DNA of 64,000 nucleotides from Stygiolobus caldivivus (GTDB lineage: Archaea; Thermoproteota; Thermoprotei_A; Sulfolobales; Sulfolobaceae), in assembly GCF_019704315.1 (NCBI RefSeq), contig NZ_AP024597.1, forward strand, positions 1,116,001 through 1,180,000, in the 5' to 3' direction. The notes under the pieces are model-generated. The model saw only the letters and a list, made by a program, of their open reading frames with translations. It was not told where the DNA came from and searched no databases. Each line of letters begins with the position of its first letter. Within the stretch, counting starts at the first letter, position 1. Position numbers and translations under genes: made by a program. This document shows, in pieces, positions 45,722-55,387 of this stretch.

Positions 45722-46451
45722 AGAGGAGAGAGGCTACCTCTAAAATTAATTAAGAAAAAAAGAAAGAAAGAAGAGGAGGAAGAAGGAAAGATAAATGTGA
45801 AGTTTTTTATTTAAAAAAGAGAAAAGACGGGGGGTTGTATTTTTCTTTTTATTTGTCCTTTATCTTCACCTCGCCTTTTTTCCCACAGCTGCACCGTGAC
45901 ATCGTATTAAAAAACGCATCATTAGTAGGGCATTACCCTCGAATGAAAAGTCGAGCTTACACACTATTTTCTATCTGACTTTGGGTTCCTCTAAGCCATA
46001 ATGGGGGGGGGGGACACATGTACCTAACCGTGTCGGAGCTTGTAATTTGTGCCATATGGACACATCTGTTAAGTCAAAGAGGGTTGCCTCCGCATTTGTT
46101 ATGAAAAATAGCCATGAACCGAGTCAAATTAAACTTTCCTTAAGCCGGACTCTCAACGACAGTCTCTCCGAAGACGAGCCAATACTTTAAGACGACGTCT
46201 CTTAAACTACCCTTCGTAACTATGAAAATGTAGACTCCTCGGTCGTCTCACATCCCCTTTACATAAAACACGTAATTAACATTGTCACGATATTAAACAT
46301 TATAGCCACGGGGAAAAAGGACATGAGGGTTTACGGGGAACACTGCCTCTGACCTCCGTAACATCCGGCTTCAGTATTAAGCGATGGATATGCGGGCCAA
46401 TTTCACGCCCTCTGATGTCTCGCTTTATGGGCTTAAATGGCGCACTGACAC
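45722..46451. other. Intergenic stretch with a second G11 run
   Basis: Purine-rich start (45723-45800), eleven G in a row at 46003-46013. No gene of adequate length; the region looks like non-coding debris. Confidence 0.4.
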
Positions 46452-47624
46452 GTGACCAGACTCCGCCTCGTCTTGTTACCCGCCGTATTTCCGTTGCCTG
46501 AGCTTATTAACCGCTATTTATGTTTATACTTTGTGAAGACCGTTTTAGGAAACGTGTTGTTGACCGTCTCACAGTGGTACGCTTTCTTCCTCCTCTCACA
46601 GTTGTCCTTATTCCTCTACCCTCCCCAATACGGGGTACTGGTCTTTGCTCTGGGTTTCGTAGGGAGAATCCTGGGTAGTGTCCTCTTCGGGTATATAGGT
46701 GATAAAGTAGACAGGAAGCTGTCGTTAACCCTCACCACTGTGGTCTTGGCCCTCTCGTCGGTAATGGTAATACTCTACTATACATACCCCACTACCCTCG
46801 CTTTCAGGCTCTTACAAGGCCTGAGCCTGGGCGGTGAGTGGGGTGGTGCGAGCACAGTTGTAATAGAGGCGTACAGCGAGTCCAGACTCAGGGGGTTTTT
46901 CGCTTCACTAGTACAGTTAGCCGTCCCTATCTCGGTGATACTCTCCTCTTTTTCCCTCTTCCTCCTCTCCTTCTACTCCCTTTCGGACTGGAGGTTCTGT
47001 TTGGTCTTTCCCGTAGTCCTCTCTATATTCTCCACGTTATTTATAAAGGACGTAAAAAGCGTGAAGGGTGGTACCGGTATCCCCATAATTAACGCTATAA
47101 GGGATGACTGGAAAGACATCGTTAAAGCAATAGGTATAAAAGTTAGTGAAAGTGCTAACTTTTACATATTCACTTCCTTTGTGTTCTCAGAGCCCGTCGG
47201 GACTAATGAGGTCTCTACGTTAGTGGCGATCGCGGTCGCTATCCAGTTACTCCTCCTACCCCTCTTCGGTTACCTAAGCGATGTCTTAGGCAGGAAGTCC
47301 GTCGTGTTTTTAGGGGCAGCCCTAATGGCCCTCGGTTCTTTTCTCTTCTCTTCAAACCTCACTCTGGGAGAGGTAGTCCTCTCCATATCGGACGCTTCGC
47401 TCTACGCACCGCAGTCCTCAATATTCACCGAGCTCTTCAACAGGGAATACCGTTTCACTGCGTCTAACTTCTCTTACCAAGTGGCGAGCCTTTTGGGGGG
47501 TACGTTAGCTCCCGTGGTACTTAGGTTAAGCGGTTACGGGGTATTGCAAGTGTCCTTACCCTACGTGGTAGTCACAGTTGTGAGTTTGACCCTTATAAAA
47601 GAGACTAAGGGTAAGAGGATCTGA
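46452..47624 (+). CDS. MFS transporter (metabolite:H+ symporter-like)
   Basis: 390 residues, about twelve membrane segments. MFS motifs: GYIGDKVDRKLSLTLTTV (loop 2-3, G-x-x-x-D-x-x-x-R), RLLQGLSLGGEWGGASTVVI (TM4, the G-G-E-W-G-G motif of the MHS branch), GYLSDVLGRKSVVFLGAA (loop 8-9). A decayed copy of its first part lies at 16570-16875. GTG start; the usual MHS N-terminus is somewhat longer, so the protein is compact. Confidence 0.8.
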   Translation: MTRLRLVLLPAVFPLPELINRYLCLYFVKTVLGNVLLTVSQWYAFFLLSQLSLFLYPPQYGVLVFALGFVGRILGSVLFGYIGDKVDRKLSLTLTTVVLALSSVMVILYYTYPTTLAFRLLQGLSLGGEWGGASTVVIEAYSESRLRGFFASLVQLAVPISVILSSFSLFLLSFYSLSDWRFCLVFPVVLSIFSTLFIKDVKSVKGGTGIPIINAIRDDWKDIVKAIGIKVSESANFYIFTSFVFSEPVGTNEVSTLVAIAVAIQLLLLPLFGYLSDVLGRKSVVFLGAALMALGSFLFSSNLTLGEVVLSISDASLYAPQSSIFTELFNREYRFTASNFSYQVASLLGGTLAPVVLRLSGYGVLQVSLPYVVVTVVSLTLIKETKGKRI

Positions 47625-48052
47625 GGGGGTATTACGCACCTCCCATGTTAAATGAGGGCAGTTTAACGCTTAGCGTCTACTTAAAAACCCTCGCAGTAGT
47701 AGTCGAGTATTTACAAAACGGAGTTTAAGGGGGAGGGGTGGGAAGCCCCGCTGAGGGGATAAACAGTTTATATTAATTGCCGCTTTGCGATATACCTTTC
47801 AGCGGTGTTAATGACGCTCCTCCCTGGTTCCACTGATGGCTTAATGTGGGTGTCAGAGGGGACTCACTCCCCTCCCTTAAGGGACTGGATGTTATGGGTG
47901 AAAGCCCCTCTCCTTTCAGGCAGGTAGCGGTACTCCGCCACACTCGACCGCCTTATCTCCGAACCGGGGGCGGGGACAATGAACTCTCTGTGAGCCCTTC
48001 CTAGACGTGGAGGGGTCAGATGGCTAGTAAAGACACTAGCAATTGGCCTACC
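47625..48052. other. GC-richer intergenic stretch, possible old transposon end
   Basis: From 47740 to 48050 the composition is less AT-rich and shows short hairpin words (CTGAAAGGAGAGGGGCTTTC-type near 47900, CCTCACTCCCCTCCCTTAAG). This is compatible with a TnpB-type element end, but no protein fragment was confirmed. Confidence 0.25.
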
Positions 48053-49216
48053 TTACTGGCCCGCCCTTATGTCCTTTGTCGTGTCGGAGGATATTGTAAA
48101 TAACACTATGAATAGCATTAATGATGCAACACCTACATAAGTGTATGTAATCCCCACGAGAGTAGCTATTACCGATACCAAGACGCTACCTATGAATATC
48201 GAGAGCTGTGTTAAAACTGATTGTGTGATCGTGACGTTAATGTAAGCGTCTTTGCTGACGATGTATTGGTAGACAGAATTAATATGGACGAAAACGTAAG
48301 CTACTAGCACCGTCTGTAAGAAAGTTAGGACAGAAATAGGTATTATGTCGCCTCGGATGAAGGGGAACACGTATTCGATTAATATGGCGGGGAGCGATAA
48401 GAGCAGGAACTTCTTCGCGGTCTCTGACTTCCACTTCAGGGCAATAACGGCACCAATTATCTGGGCTAATATACTCACTATTAAGACAGTACTGATGTAC
48501 TCCGGGAAAGTCCCCTCATTTACATAAACGAGTTTAAGGAACAAAACAGACGACGCACCGGCTAAGCCTATAACTGGGTATATCCGTGTTTCCATGAACT
48601 TGAACACGCGGTTACTCTTTATGTATTGCGACCACACCTTCAAGGGATTAGTAGCGGAGAGGGTCATCTTAACGTCATTTAATTTTATGGACAGGAGTGC
48701 TACTACTAACAAAGGGGCTCCTATAATCGGTAGATAAGTCTTTGACAAGTACGCATTAAATAACCCCACCAGTACTAATGCGATGATAGAAGTGGCTGAA
48801 AAGGAGATTTCCCGGATAGAATTATAATCTATGAATTCACCATATTTGTCTAGTAAAGTCCTCGCATAATACCCTAATGACCTGAATACTGCTACAATTA
48901 GGAAGTCGTAAAGGGCTATTAAGGGGACCAGTCCTAAAGGTGTTAAGTCTAGACTTAAAGTGAAAATTATAAGGAAGGATAATATAGAGAATATTATTAC
49001 ATTAACCTTTACACTTTTGAGCCTTTTATAAATATAGGGCAGAGGTAGTGAGAGGACATTTGAGGCATTTAATAAAGTCAATATTAACGCCGAGAGTATC
49101 AGGTTTTTATAAACTAGGTAGGTATTTATTACGAAATAATACCCTATAAATACGTCTACGAAGCTAAGGAGAGTGACCAAAAGTATTACACTCCCTATTT
49201 CCTTAGGCATTTTCAT
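48053..49216 (-). CDS. Polytopic membrane protein of unknown function
   Basis: 387 residues with about eleven or twelve hydrophobic segments, a MFS-like length and layout, but no MFS signature that I can point to. It begins 18 bases after the truncated APEH-like ORF and has a Shine-Dalgarno-like AGGTGG about 8 bases ahead of its ATG, as internal operon genes do. It could therefore be transcribed from the APEH promoter copied to 49660-49723. Confidence 0.65.
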   Translation of the reverse strand: MKMPKEIGSVILLVTLLSFVDVFIGYYFVINTYLVYKNLILSALILTLLNASNVLSLPLPYIYKRLKSVKVNVIIFSILSFLIIFTLSLDLTPLGLVPLIALYDFLIVAVFRSLGYYARTLLDKYGEFIDYNSIREISFSATSIIALVLVGLFNAYLSKTYLPIIGAPLLVVALLSIKLNDVKMTLSATNPLKVWSQYIKSNRVFKFMETRIYPVIGLAGASSVLFLKLVYVNEGTFPEYISTVLIVSILAQIIGAVIALKWKSETAKKFLLLSLPAILIEYVFPFIRGDIIPISVLTFLQTVLVAYVFVHINSVYQYIVSKDAYINVTITQSVLTQLSIFIGSVLVSVIATLVGITYTYVGVASLMLFIVLFTISSDTTKDIRAGQ

Positions 49217-49234
49217 AATGAGACCACCTTGTGT

Positions 49235-49654
49235 TCAAACCTCATTACGTCTTTGATGTATAATATTTATGGAAAACCCGAGGGAAGTGGACTCGGCTGA
49301 CGACGCCGTGTACACTATAGTCTTTTCGTCATAAGCTATTGAGGTGACCCTCTTCCTCGGAGAAGAGACCTCAGACTCCTCCCCTTTTAAGTTAACAGTG
49401 TATACCGAGTGGACTTCTTTCCCTTTCTCGACGTCACGGGTAAACGGGACATAGTCCAATTGGGGTTTAGGGGACGCTACATCTATAACACTTTTAGCAA
49501 GGTTTTCAAGCTTGCCTCCCTTAAGTACTGATAAGTTAATTGTACCTTCAAGTGTAGTGATGAGTACCGGTGTCTCCTTGAGCTTCCCGATGACCTTATA
49601 GTAGTGGGTCTTAACTATCTCTTCTAGCCCTTTCACCAAATCTTTATAATCCAT
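49235..49654 (-). pseudogene. Truncated duplicate of the APEH gene 5' end
   Basis: The first 125 codons equal those of the intact gene at 59392 with one change (Met22 to Ile). After TSLGF the sequence diverges into an unrelated 14-residue tail ending at 49235. No catalytic domain remains. Promoter and start codon are part of the copied block, so a short protein could still be made. Confidence 0.9.
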
Positions 49655-49723
49655 ACTATACTGTCATTAAAGTAGACTAAATATTTTCCCTAAAAATCCC
49701 TTTAGTTTGTTAAAATTTACGGG
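49281..49723 (-). repeat. 443-base duplicated segment, inverted copy
   Basis: Reverse complement of 59323-59765 without gaps. I noticed one base difference (position matching 59457). It includes the TATA-like box and the start of the APEH gene. Outside both borders the sequences differ at once. Confidence 0.9.
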
Positions 49724-50173
49724 GAACTGAGAGGGAGTCAGTAAGGCACTCGTCGTAAATTGCCACTCTCTCCCGTCGTATAACCCGTGGGCGAGTAGTA
49801 AAGTATTGCGCAAATCCATTTAGATAAACTGCGTTACTAATCCCTTACTTTACGGCTTTGTACGGTACTATGTATAAATAACATGACGTATACCTAATTA
49901 TATATTATATTAGATATTACCTAACTATACTTTCAATTGTGATAAAATGAGGTCGTTTTTAGTGAGCAGCAGACTGGGTTTAGACTAAGGACTAACACGG
50001 GAATTACCCTATGTGCATATCTGCGTGTACCAATAACGTTTGCGGTAGGCATAACTCAAGGCAATGTTGTAATTTTCTCTTCTCATCTCAATTAATTCTT
50101 CAATAAACACAGCCATTTTATATAATTACAAGAAAGGTTTAAAATAGGTCTTGAGAAAGATCAGTGATCGGCA
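49724..50173. other. AT-rich intergenic stretch
   Basis: No gene. Very AT-rich at 49870-49930. TATA-like GGTTTAAAATAG at 50137-50148 serves the next gene. Confidence 0.4.
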
Positions 50174-50806
50174 ATGGAAAAGACCTTCCAGATGGACAAC
50201 GTAGATGTATATACGATACACGACAGGTTAGTGGGCGAGCTCCAAAATAACGGGTTCGAAATACATAGAGACGAACCCAGAGACAACGGTTTTAAGATAT
50301 TTGTAAGGAGGGGAGAAGAGCACGGGGAAGTAGAACTATTTAACGACTGGGGTACAGTAAGGCTGATAACCCACGGTGCACTGGAGTGGGAGCTGATGAA
50401 CATAGCCGAACCGGTAGTAAACCAGGGCACAGTTGCACCTTACCAACGGCCTGTGCAAACACCGCCTCAACTCACACAGCAACAGTCTCCGCCTATGCAG
50501 TACCCTCCTACACAGCAACCACCGTTTCCACAGCAACCTTACCAACCCCAACAACAGATCCAACGCCCACCTATGCCCCCTCAGGTACAGCCCCCACCGC
50601 AAGTCCCACAGACGTTACAGCCCCAAGTTCAGCAACCCTACCAACCTACCCCACAAGGAGGGAGCCCTGAACACACGCAGCTCGTAAACGTCTTGGTGCA
50701 GAGCGGTTACCAGATAGAAGTCAACACTGTTAACGGGCAGGTGTTCTTCATAAGGGGTAGAAAGGGCAACTACGTCATAGACATAGAAGGTAGGTCTCAA
50801 CCCTAA
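50174..50806 (+). CDS. Pro/Gln-rich two-domain protein
   Basis: 210 residues. An N-terminal ~85-residue alpha/beta domain (VYTIHDRLVGELQNNGFEIH, GFKIFVRRGEEHGEVELF) is joined by a ~75-residue linker made mainly of Pro and Gln to a short C-terminal beta part (LVNVLVQSGYQIEVNTVNGQ). The two ends resemble each other (L-x-x-x-G-[FY]-x-I ... F-x-x-R-x-G), so both may be copies of one small domain. Similar Pro/Gln linkers occur in the kinase at 52827 and the DUF973-like protein at 51270. Function unknown. Confidence 0.65.
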   Translation: MEKTFQMDNVDVYTIHDRLVGELQNNGFEIHRDEPRDNGFKIFVRRGEEHGEVELFNDWGTVRLITHGALEWELMNIAEPVVNQGTVAPYQRPVQTPPQLTQQQSPPMQYPPTQQPPFPQQPYQPQQQIQRPPMPPQVQPPPQVPQTLQPQVQQPYQPTPQGGSPEHTQLVNVLVQSGYQIEVNTVNGQVFFIRGRKGNYVIDIEGRSQP

Positions 50807-51235
50807 CCGTTTTTTCACCGTTTGTTTGAGGAGGATTTACGGGGGTTATTTGTATCTTCTCGGTAAGCTTAGGTTCTATTACGTTGATTTACGGTTAGTA
50901 TTACTCCGCGCAGTCTACGACATTTTATGTAAAATCGTCACGTCTGGTCTTTATTGAGTGTATGCGGTGTATTTTTCCGAAATGACAGTTATCCCCAAAC
51001 ACTTAACGTAAGATAAGTTATAAGTATTTTGAGGAAAGTGTTTAGGGTAAAAAACTCTCTGCCACGATTTTTCAACTCGGTGAAGGGGATTTCTTTCCTA
51101 ACACCACGACGATTAGGCCAGAGCAAATATTGAGTATAGAATTTCTTACCGACAGAATGTGATATAGAAACTTTCTCTGTTATAAACAGATTTTACTTAT
51201 AGATGACCAATGTTTAAAACCTAAATAAAACCCAA
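50807..51235. other. Intergenic stretch, nothing recognised
   Basis: About 430 bases without a gene; ends in the TATA-like TCTTTATAAATA ahead of the DUF973-like gene. Confidence 0.4.
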
Positions 51236-51269
51236 ATCTTTATAAATAAGCCCTCATCATACTACAATT

Positions 51270-52274
51270 ATGAGTAGTACAGAAATAGACGGGTTAAAAA
51301 AACTAAGAACGGGTAGTTTAATAATAATACTAGCACCTATCCTAATTCTGGTAGGAGTATTTGTTGGGCTAGGTAGTGCGTTAGCTGGTGCTGCTTCAGG
51401 GTCTGTTAGCGGCTCCGCAACGGGTGCTCTAGCAGGTGTGACGATAGTAGGAGTAGTCGCAATTGTGGGTATTGTATTGGAAATTTTTGCAATATATTTG
51501 ATAAGGAAAGGCTTCGGTATACTAAAGGCTTTTGACCCGCAGTTCGGTATCGGCGGCACTGGTGCATTGATAGCGCTAGTAGCTTCCATACTTCTGATAC
51601 TCGCCTTCATAGGTATTATAGCTTTGATATTACCGATGCTGTTTTTGGCACCAATAGCAGGTATACTCTATTTCATAGGAGTAATTATGATGGGTATAGG
51701 GTTCCACAGAGTAGGGGGTAAATACGACGATAACCTAGTGAGTATAGGTGGGATTTTACTGATATTCATACCGTTCATTGGCGCTATACTCAACGTCATA
51801 GGCTTGGGTAGGATAATAAACAAGTTAGGGGGAGGTTTTTCACCTTACAGTCAGACTTACCAGCCCCCTAGCGGGTACTCACAAGGTTATACGCAACAAC
51901 CTTACGGGCAACCCTATTATAACCCGGAGAGTACTACTCCACCAACTTACCCACCAACACAACCTAACTATCCTCCGCCTACGGGGCAACAGCCTACTTC
52001 TTTACCATACCAAACGGGTACGGGAAGGCTTTATAGTAACGGCGTTGCCGAACTCACTATATACTCTCCCTATAGAGTACAGGTTATCCAAGCTAGCATA
52101 GTAGGGACTAGCTATGCTACGAGCAGTATAACGCCAAATTACCTCGAAGTAGGTAATAATAATATAAGGATCTATTTCTCAATTGGGCCTGACCTTAAGC
52201 CTTACAACACGTACACGATACAGCTATATTTATCAACAGGGCAAGCAATAAGCGCACAAGTCACGTACTCTTAA
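51270..52274 (+). CDS. DUF973-like membrane protein with C-terminal beta domain
   Basis: 334 residues. Five or so hydrophobic segments (about 15-40, 50-75, 88-112, 118-150, 160-180) with Gly/Ala-rich helices as in Sulfolobales DUF973 proteins, which begin with a similar GL-x-x-L-R-x-G. A Tyr/Pro/Gln linker (about 195-248) leads to a beta-rich C-terminal domain (GRLYSNGVAELTIYSPYRVQ onward). TATA-like TTTATAAATA (51239-51248) is about 27 bases ahead of the ATG. Confidence 0.75.
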   Translation: MSSTEIDGLKKLRTGSLIIILAPILILVGVFVGLGSALAGAASGSVSGSATGALAGVTIVGVVAIVGIVLEIFAIYLIRKGFGILKAFDPQFGIGGTGALIALVASILLILAFIGIIALILPMLFLAPIAGILYFIGVIMMGIGFHRVGGKYDDNLVSIGGILLIFIPFIGAILNVIGLGRIINKLGGGFSPYSQTYQPPSGYSQGYTQQPYGQPYYNPESTTPPTYPPTQPNYPPPTGQQPTSLPYQTGTGRLYSNGVAELTIYSPYRVQVIQASIVGTSYATSSITPNYLEVGNNNIRIYFSIGPDLKPYNTYTIQLYLSTGQAISAQVTYS

Positions 52275-52826
52275 AGTGCTAAAAGTATTATAACTCTTTT
52301 TTTAAGCTGTTACCTGAGCTTTATTAATGGCGTGACCGCACAATACAGCGACTTGAGTTTTATCAGATGTAAACAACCTGCTAGGGACTTAAATTTTTAC
52401 TAAATTAACACAGAATTAACTTACGCGTGGTGTAGTATTTCCCATAACGCGATCACCGAGCTATAGAGTCCTCCACAGTACTTAAAGCATAATAAGCCCT
52501 TGTACCGTACCGTGGCCCTGAATAAGTTCATTTTCATGTCCAGTTAAGCTTAATAACGGCACTATGTTATTTCCCATAATGTCTTCAATAGGGTGTAAAT
52601 TTGTCCATTAACAAAATCTCTAGAGGGAAAAACGCTAAGAGGAGTTTTTATACGCCCTAATGTGAACAGAGATACACAAATACCATATTGACAACACTGT
52701 ACTGCTCCCACGAATTACATTATCCGAGAGGAAATATTTCAATTCCCAAAGGACACAACCCTATCGAACCGTTTGTAGATAAACTCTGGAATACCCGTAC
52801 GTAATCCTTATTTAAGTCCACGTGTA
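52275..52826. other. Intergenic stretch, nothing recognised
   Basis: About 550 bases without a gene. A TATA-like CCTTATTTAAG at 52806-52816 is only ~16 bases ahead of the kinase ATG, so the kinase start or promoter is uncertain. Confidence 0.4.
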
Positions 52827-54692
52827 ATGGATAGTGTGGGTAAAGGTATTTATATTCTGAACCTCTCCTTCACCGGGCTAATATATATTTTGTCCATGAG
52901 ACTTTCCGCCTCCCAACTTGTCCTCTCATCACTCTACCTCTTCAGCACGGTCGTGTTTACAGTACTCTACCTCAAGCAGAGCAGGGCTTCATCCTTCGTC
53001 CCGTTAATCACGTTTTTGTACTACCCCTTTTATGAATACTTTTATAGCGGACACGCCTCTACATCCATAATAATCCGTGAAATAGTGCTTTCCTTATTGG
53101 GGCTCATACCCTCCGTTTTAATCATTTATAGGGGCAGAGGAAAAGAAGTCGCTAACGTAATAGGCATCCTCCTAGTATCATTGTACCTCCCCTTTAGTAT
53201 ATTCCTTTGGTTATCGGCCCCGGCTTCCTTCCGACAGACCGTCGGGTCGTTGCTCCTAAACCCTTTATTTATACCCGCGAGTTTCTCGACCCTGAGGTCC
53301 CTAGGCTACGGCATACCGAGGAGCCAAAAATCTACACCTCAACACTACGCCGCCCAACCGCAATACACACCACAGCTCAGTTACCCCCAAGTACAGCAGT
53401 ACCCGAGCTACACGCAAATGCCCTACCAGCCCTCAAACACCGGCTCGCTTTCCGTAACTTTCATCTTTAGGGGCTTACCGGCCGGGTGTTACCCCGTAAT
53501 CCACGTAAACGGTAAGAGGTACCAGCCTAAAAAGTACTTCCAAGGAGATTACGTGTTCTACTTCCACGAGGGCTGTACTTGGAACGCTGGGGCAGTGACG
53601 TGTGGGGCGACCACGTATTTACCTGACAGACAGAGGGGTAAAGCCGATTTAGGTAGCTCCGTGATAATAACCTACAGACCTGCACCTCAAGGACACGGCC
53701 CTAGCCAGACCATACCTCAGTCCCCCTCAAGGCCCCTGACAAACAAGGGCCTGGGCAACTGGGACCCGAACGTGTGGGTGGGCCGCACTCTCTCAGTTTA
53801 TAACGTAAAGAAAGTCATAGGGGAGGGAGGTAACGGTTACGTCCTTAAGGCTAACTACTCAGGGAAGCAGTTGGCCATAAAAGTCCTTAAACTCTACGGC
53901 GGTAACCCCGAGGCCTTCTTCAAGGAACTGGCCACTGAGGCGTCTAACCTCGTAAACTTGTCCAACCACAAAAACATCGTGAAAGTCTACGCTGTAAAAG
54001 TCGACACTTTTGTCATTAACGAGGTATTAAGGGGGAGGGCTGACTTATACCTAAAGGACCCGCCGATGATAGTCATGGAGTTCATGAGCGGGGGTACGTT
54101 AAAGGACTTATTAGACGACGACATGTTCTACTATAGCTCCAAGTGGCAGAAGAGCGTGTTAAAGGCCGTGTGTGAAGTCGCACAAGCGCTGGACTACGTC
54201 CACTCCCAAGGTTTTGTACACATGGACGTGAAGCCGCAAAACATTTTCCTTAACGAAAAGCCCAAAGACCCTTCAGGTCTCGACAACGTCGAGTTTAAAC
54301 TTGGCGACCTCGGTAGTGCGGTGAGGGTGAACGGTGATGTAAAACAAGTGACCGTTGAATATTCCCCTCCTGAGGTCTACGTAGAGAAGGCCAAGCCCTA
54401 TTTCGATATCTATGCACTGGGTATGACTATGTACACCTTATTGACGAGGAAAATAGACAGGCCTGACTTGAACGAGATGGAGAGCGCCTTTAACTGTTAC
54501 GTAAAAAATGACATTGTCTGTGTAAAAGACGAGGTGATTATGGCTAAGGCGAAGCTGTCTCGCTGGGACGTGAGCGTAGACCCGCAAGTAGACAACTTGC
54601 TTAAGCTGATGCTCTCAGACGACCCGAGGAGGAGGCCTACAGCTAAAGAGGTAATCGACGCGATAAAAAGGGTAGACCCTACGTTATGTTAG
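52827..54692 (+). CDS. Membrane-anchored Ser/Thr protein kinase (paralog 2)
   Basis: 621 residues. Several membrane segments (about 8-170), a Gln/Pro/Tyr-rich linker (about 175-210), a small beta domain with three cysteines (GLPAGCYPVIHVNGKRY, then GCTWNAGAVTCGATTYLP) like that of the first kinase, then the kinase domain (about 310-621). The catalytic loop HMDVKPQN is at H465-N472, GEGGNG glycine loop near 332-337, DLG in place of DFG. C-x7-C in the C-lobe (NCYVKNDIVC) and a final Cys. Expected to signal from the membrane inward. Some uncertainty remains in the start because the best TATA box is too close. Confidence 0.9.
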   Translation: MDSVGKGIYILNLSFTGLIYILSMRLSASQLVLSSLYLFSTVVFTVLYLKQSRASSFVPLITFLYYPFYEYFYSGHASTSIIIREIVLSLLGLIPSVLIIYRGRGKEVANVIGILLVSLYLPFSIFLWLSAPASFRQTVGSLLLNPLFIPASFSTLRSLGYGIPRSQKSTPQHYAAQPQYTPQLSYPQVQQYPSYTQMPYQPSNTGSLSVTFIFRGLPAGCYPVIHVNGKRYQPKKYFQGDYVFYFHEGCTWNAGAVTCGATTYLPDRQRGKADLGSSVIITYRPAPQGHGPSQTIPQSPSRPLTNKGLGNWDPNVWVGRTLSVYNVKKVIGEGGNGYVLKANYSGKQLAIKVLKLYGGNPEAFFKELATEASNLVNLSNHKNIVKVYAVKVDTFVINEVLRGRADLYLKDPPMIVMEFMSGGTLKDLLDDDMFYYSSKWQKSVLKAVCEVAQALDYVHSQGFVHMDVKPQNIFLNEKPKDPSGLDNVEFKLGDLGSAVRVNGDVKQVTVEYSPPEVYVEKAKPYFDIYALGMTMYTLLTRKIDRPDLNEMESAFNCYVKNDIVCVKDEVIMAKAKLSRWDVSVDPQVDNLLKLMLSDDPRRRPTAKEVIDAIKRVDPTLC

Positions 54693-55349
54693 ACTCCCCC
54701 TTTTGTGAGACGCTCACGTTCTTAACGTTTAGCATGTGCAATAGGTTGGCTTGAAAACCCTTGTATACAATACGTTCCAGACGTTAAACGCTACACACGG
54801 CATTTACGAGAAAACCGTGGCGGGAGAGGAGAATCCCCTTAAAATATTCGTCTAAATTAACAGTTATTCAAAATCATGGCAGTTAAGTATTACCCTAAAC
54901 TCTTACGTTAATACCTACCTATTTTACGTAAAACTCAGAGAGTTTAAAGCCTTGACCGTAAAGAACGTTATATCATATACTTAAGCCAGTAAGAGCACCT
55001 CGATGCAAGGGCTTTACGTAGAGCACAGCGTCAATTATGCTAGGTCAGCCTATAATGGGTAACAGCAGCTTTAACCAACACGAGTCCCCGACGATAGGCG
55101 TGACCTTTAGTACTTGACTGAGTATAACATACTTCACCTGATGTTAAATGCATAATATTAAGGTTAAGACAGAAGACGTATACGTCATCTCCGCTAAATA
55201 AAAACATGCCGGACGTAATGGTATTACCCAAAACACCAGAATGACGTCCCGCCCGCCTCGATACACCCTCAAAAACGTTATTCGAGGCGACATAGGCACT
55301 TTAGGGGTGATCGCTTTGGTAAAGCTGGGTCATTGCCACGATAATACAA
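54693..55349. other. Intergenic stretch between two kinase genes
   Basis: About 650 bases with no gene recognised. The two kinase genes are not a tight operon. Confidence 0.4.
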
Positions 55350-55387
55350 TAATTTAATAGCCCGGCCGACCGTATTGATCATGTATA

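Noticed and set aside
45849-45902. 17-codon ORF on the complementary strand starting MSRCSCGKKG
   Set aside because: Two cysteines and a lysine-rich tail are suggestive, but no promoter or ribosome-binding signal has the right spacing and nothing else supports it.
46428-46451. TATA-like CTTAAATGG ahead of the MFS gene at 46452
   Set aside because: Only about 17 bases ahead of the GTG start, too close for a promoter with that start; no better alternative start was found.
50386-50687. Long open frames in the other two forward frames of the Pro/Gln-rich gene
   Set aside because: They arise from the repetitive C/A-rich codons of the linker and show no independent signal.
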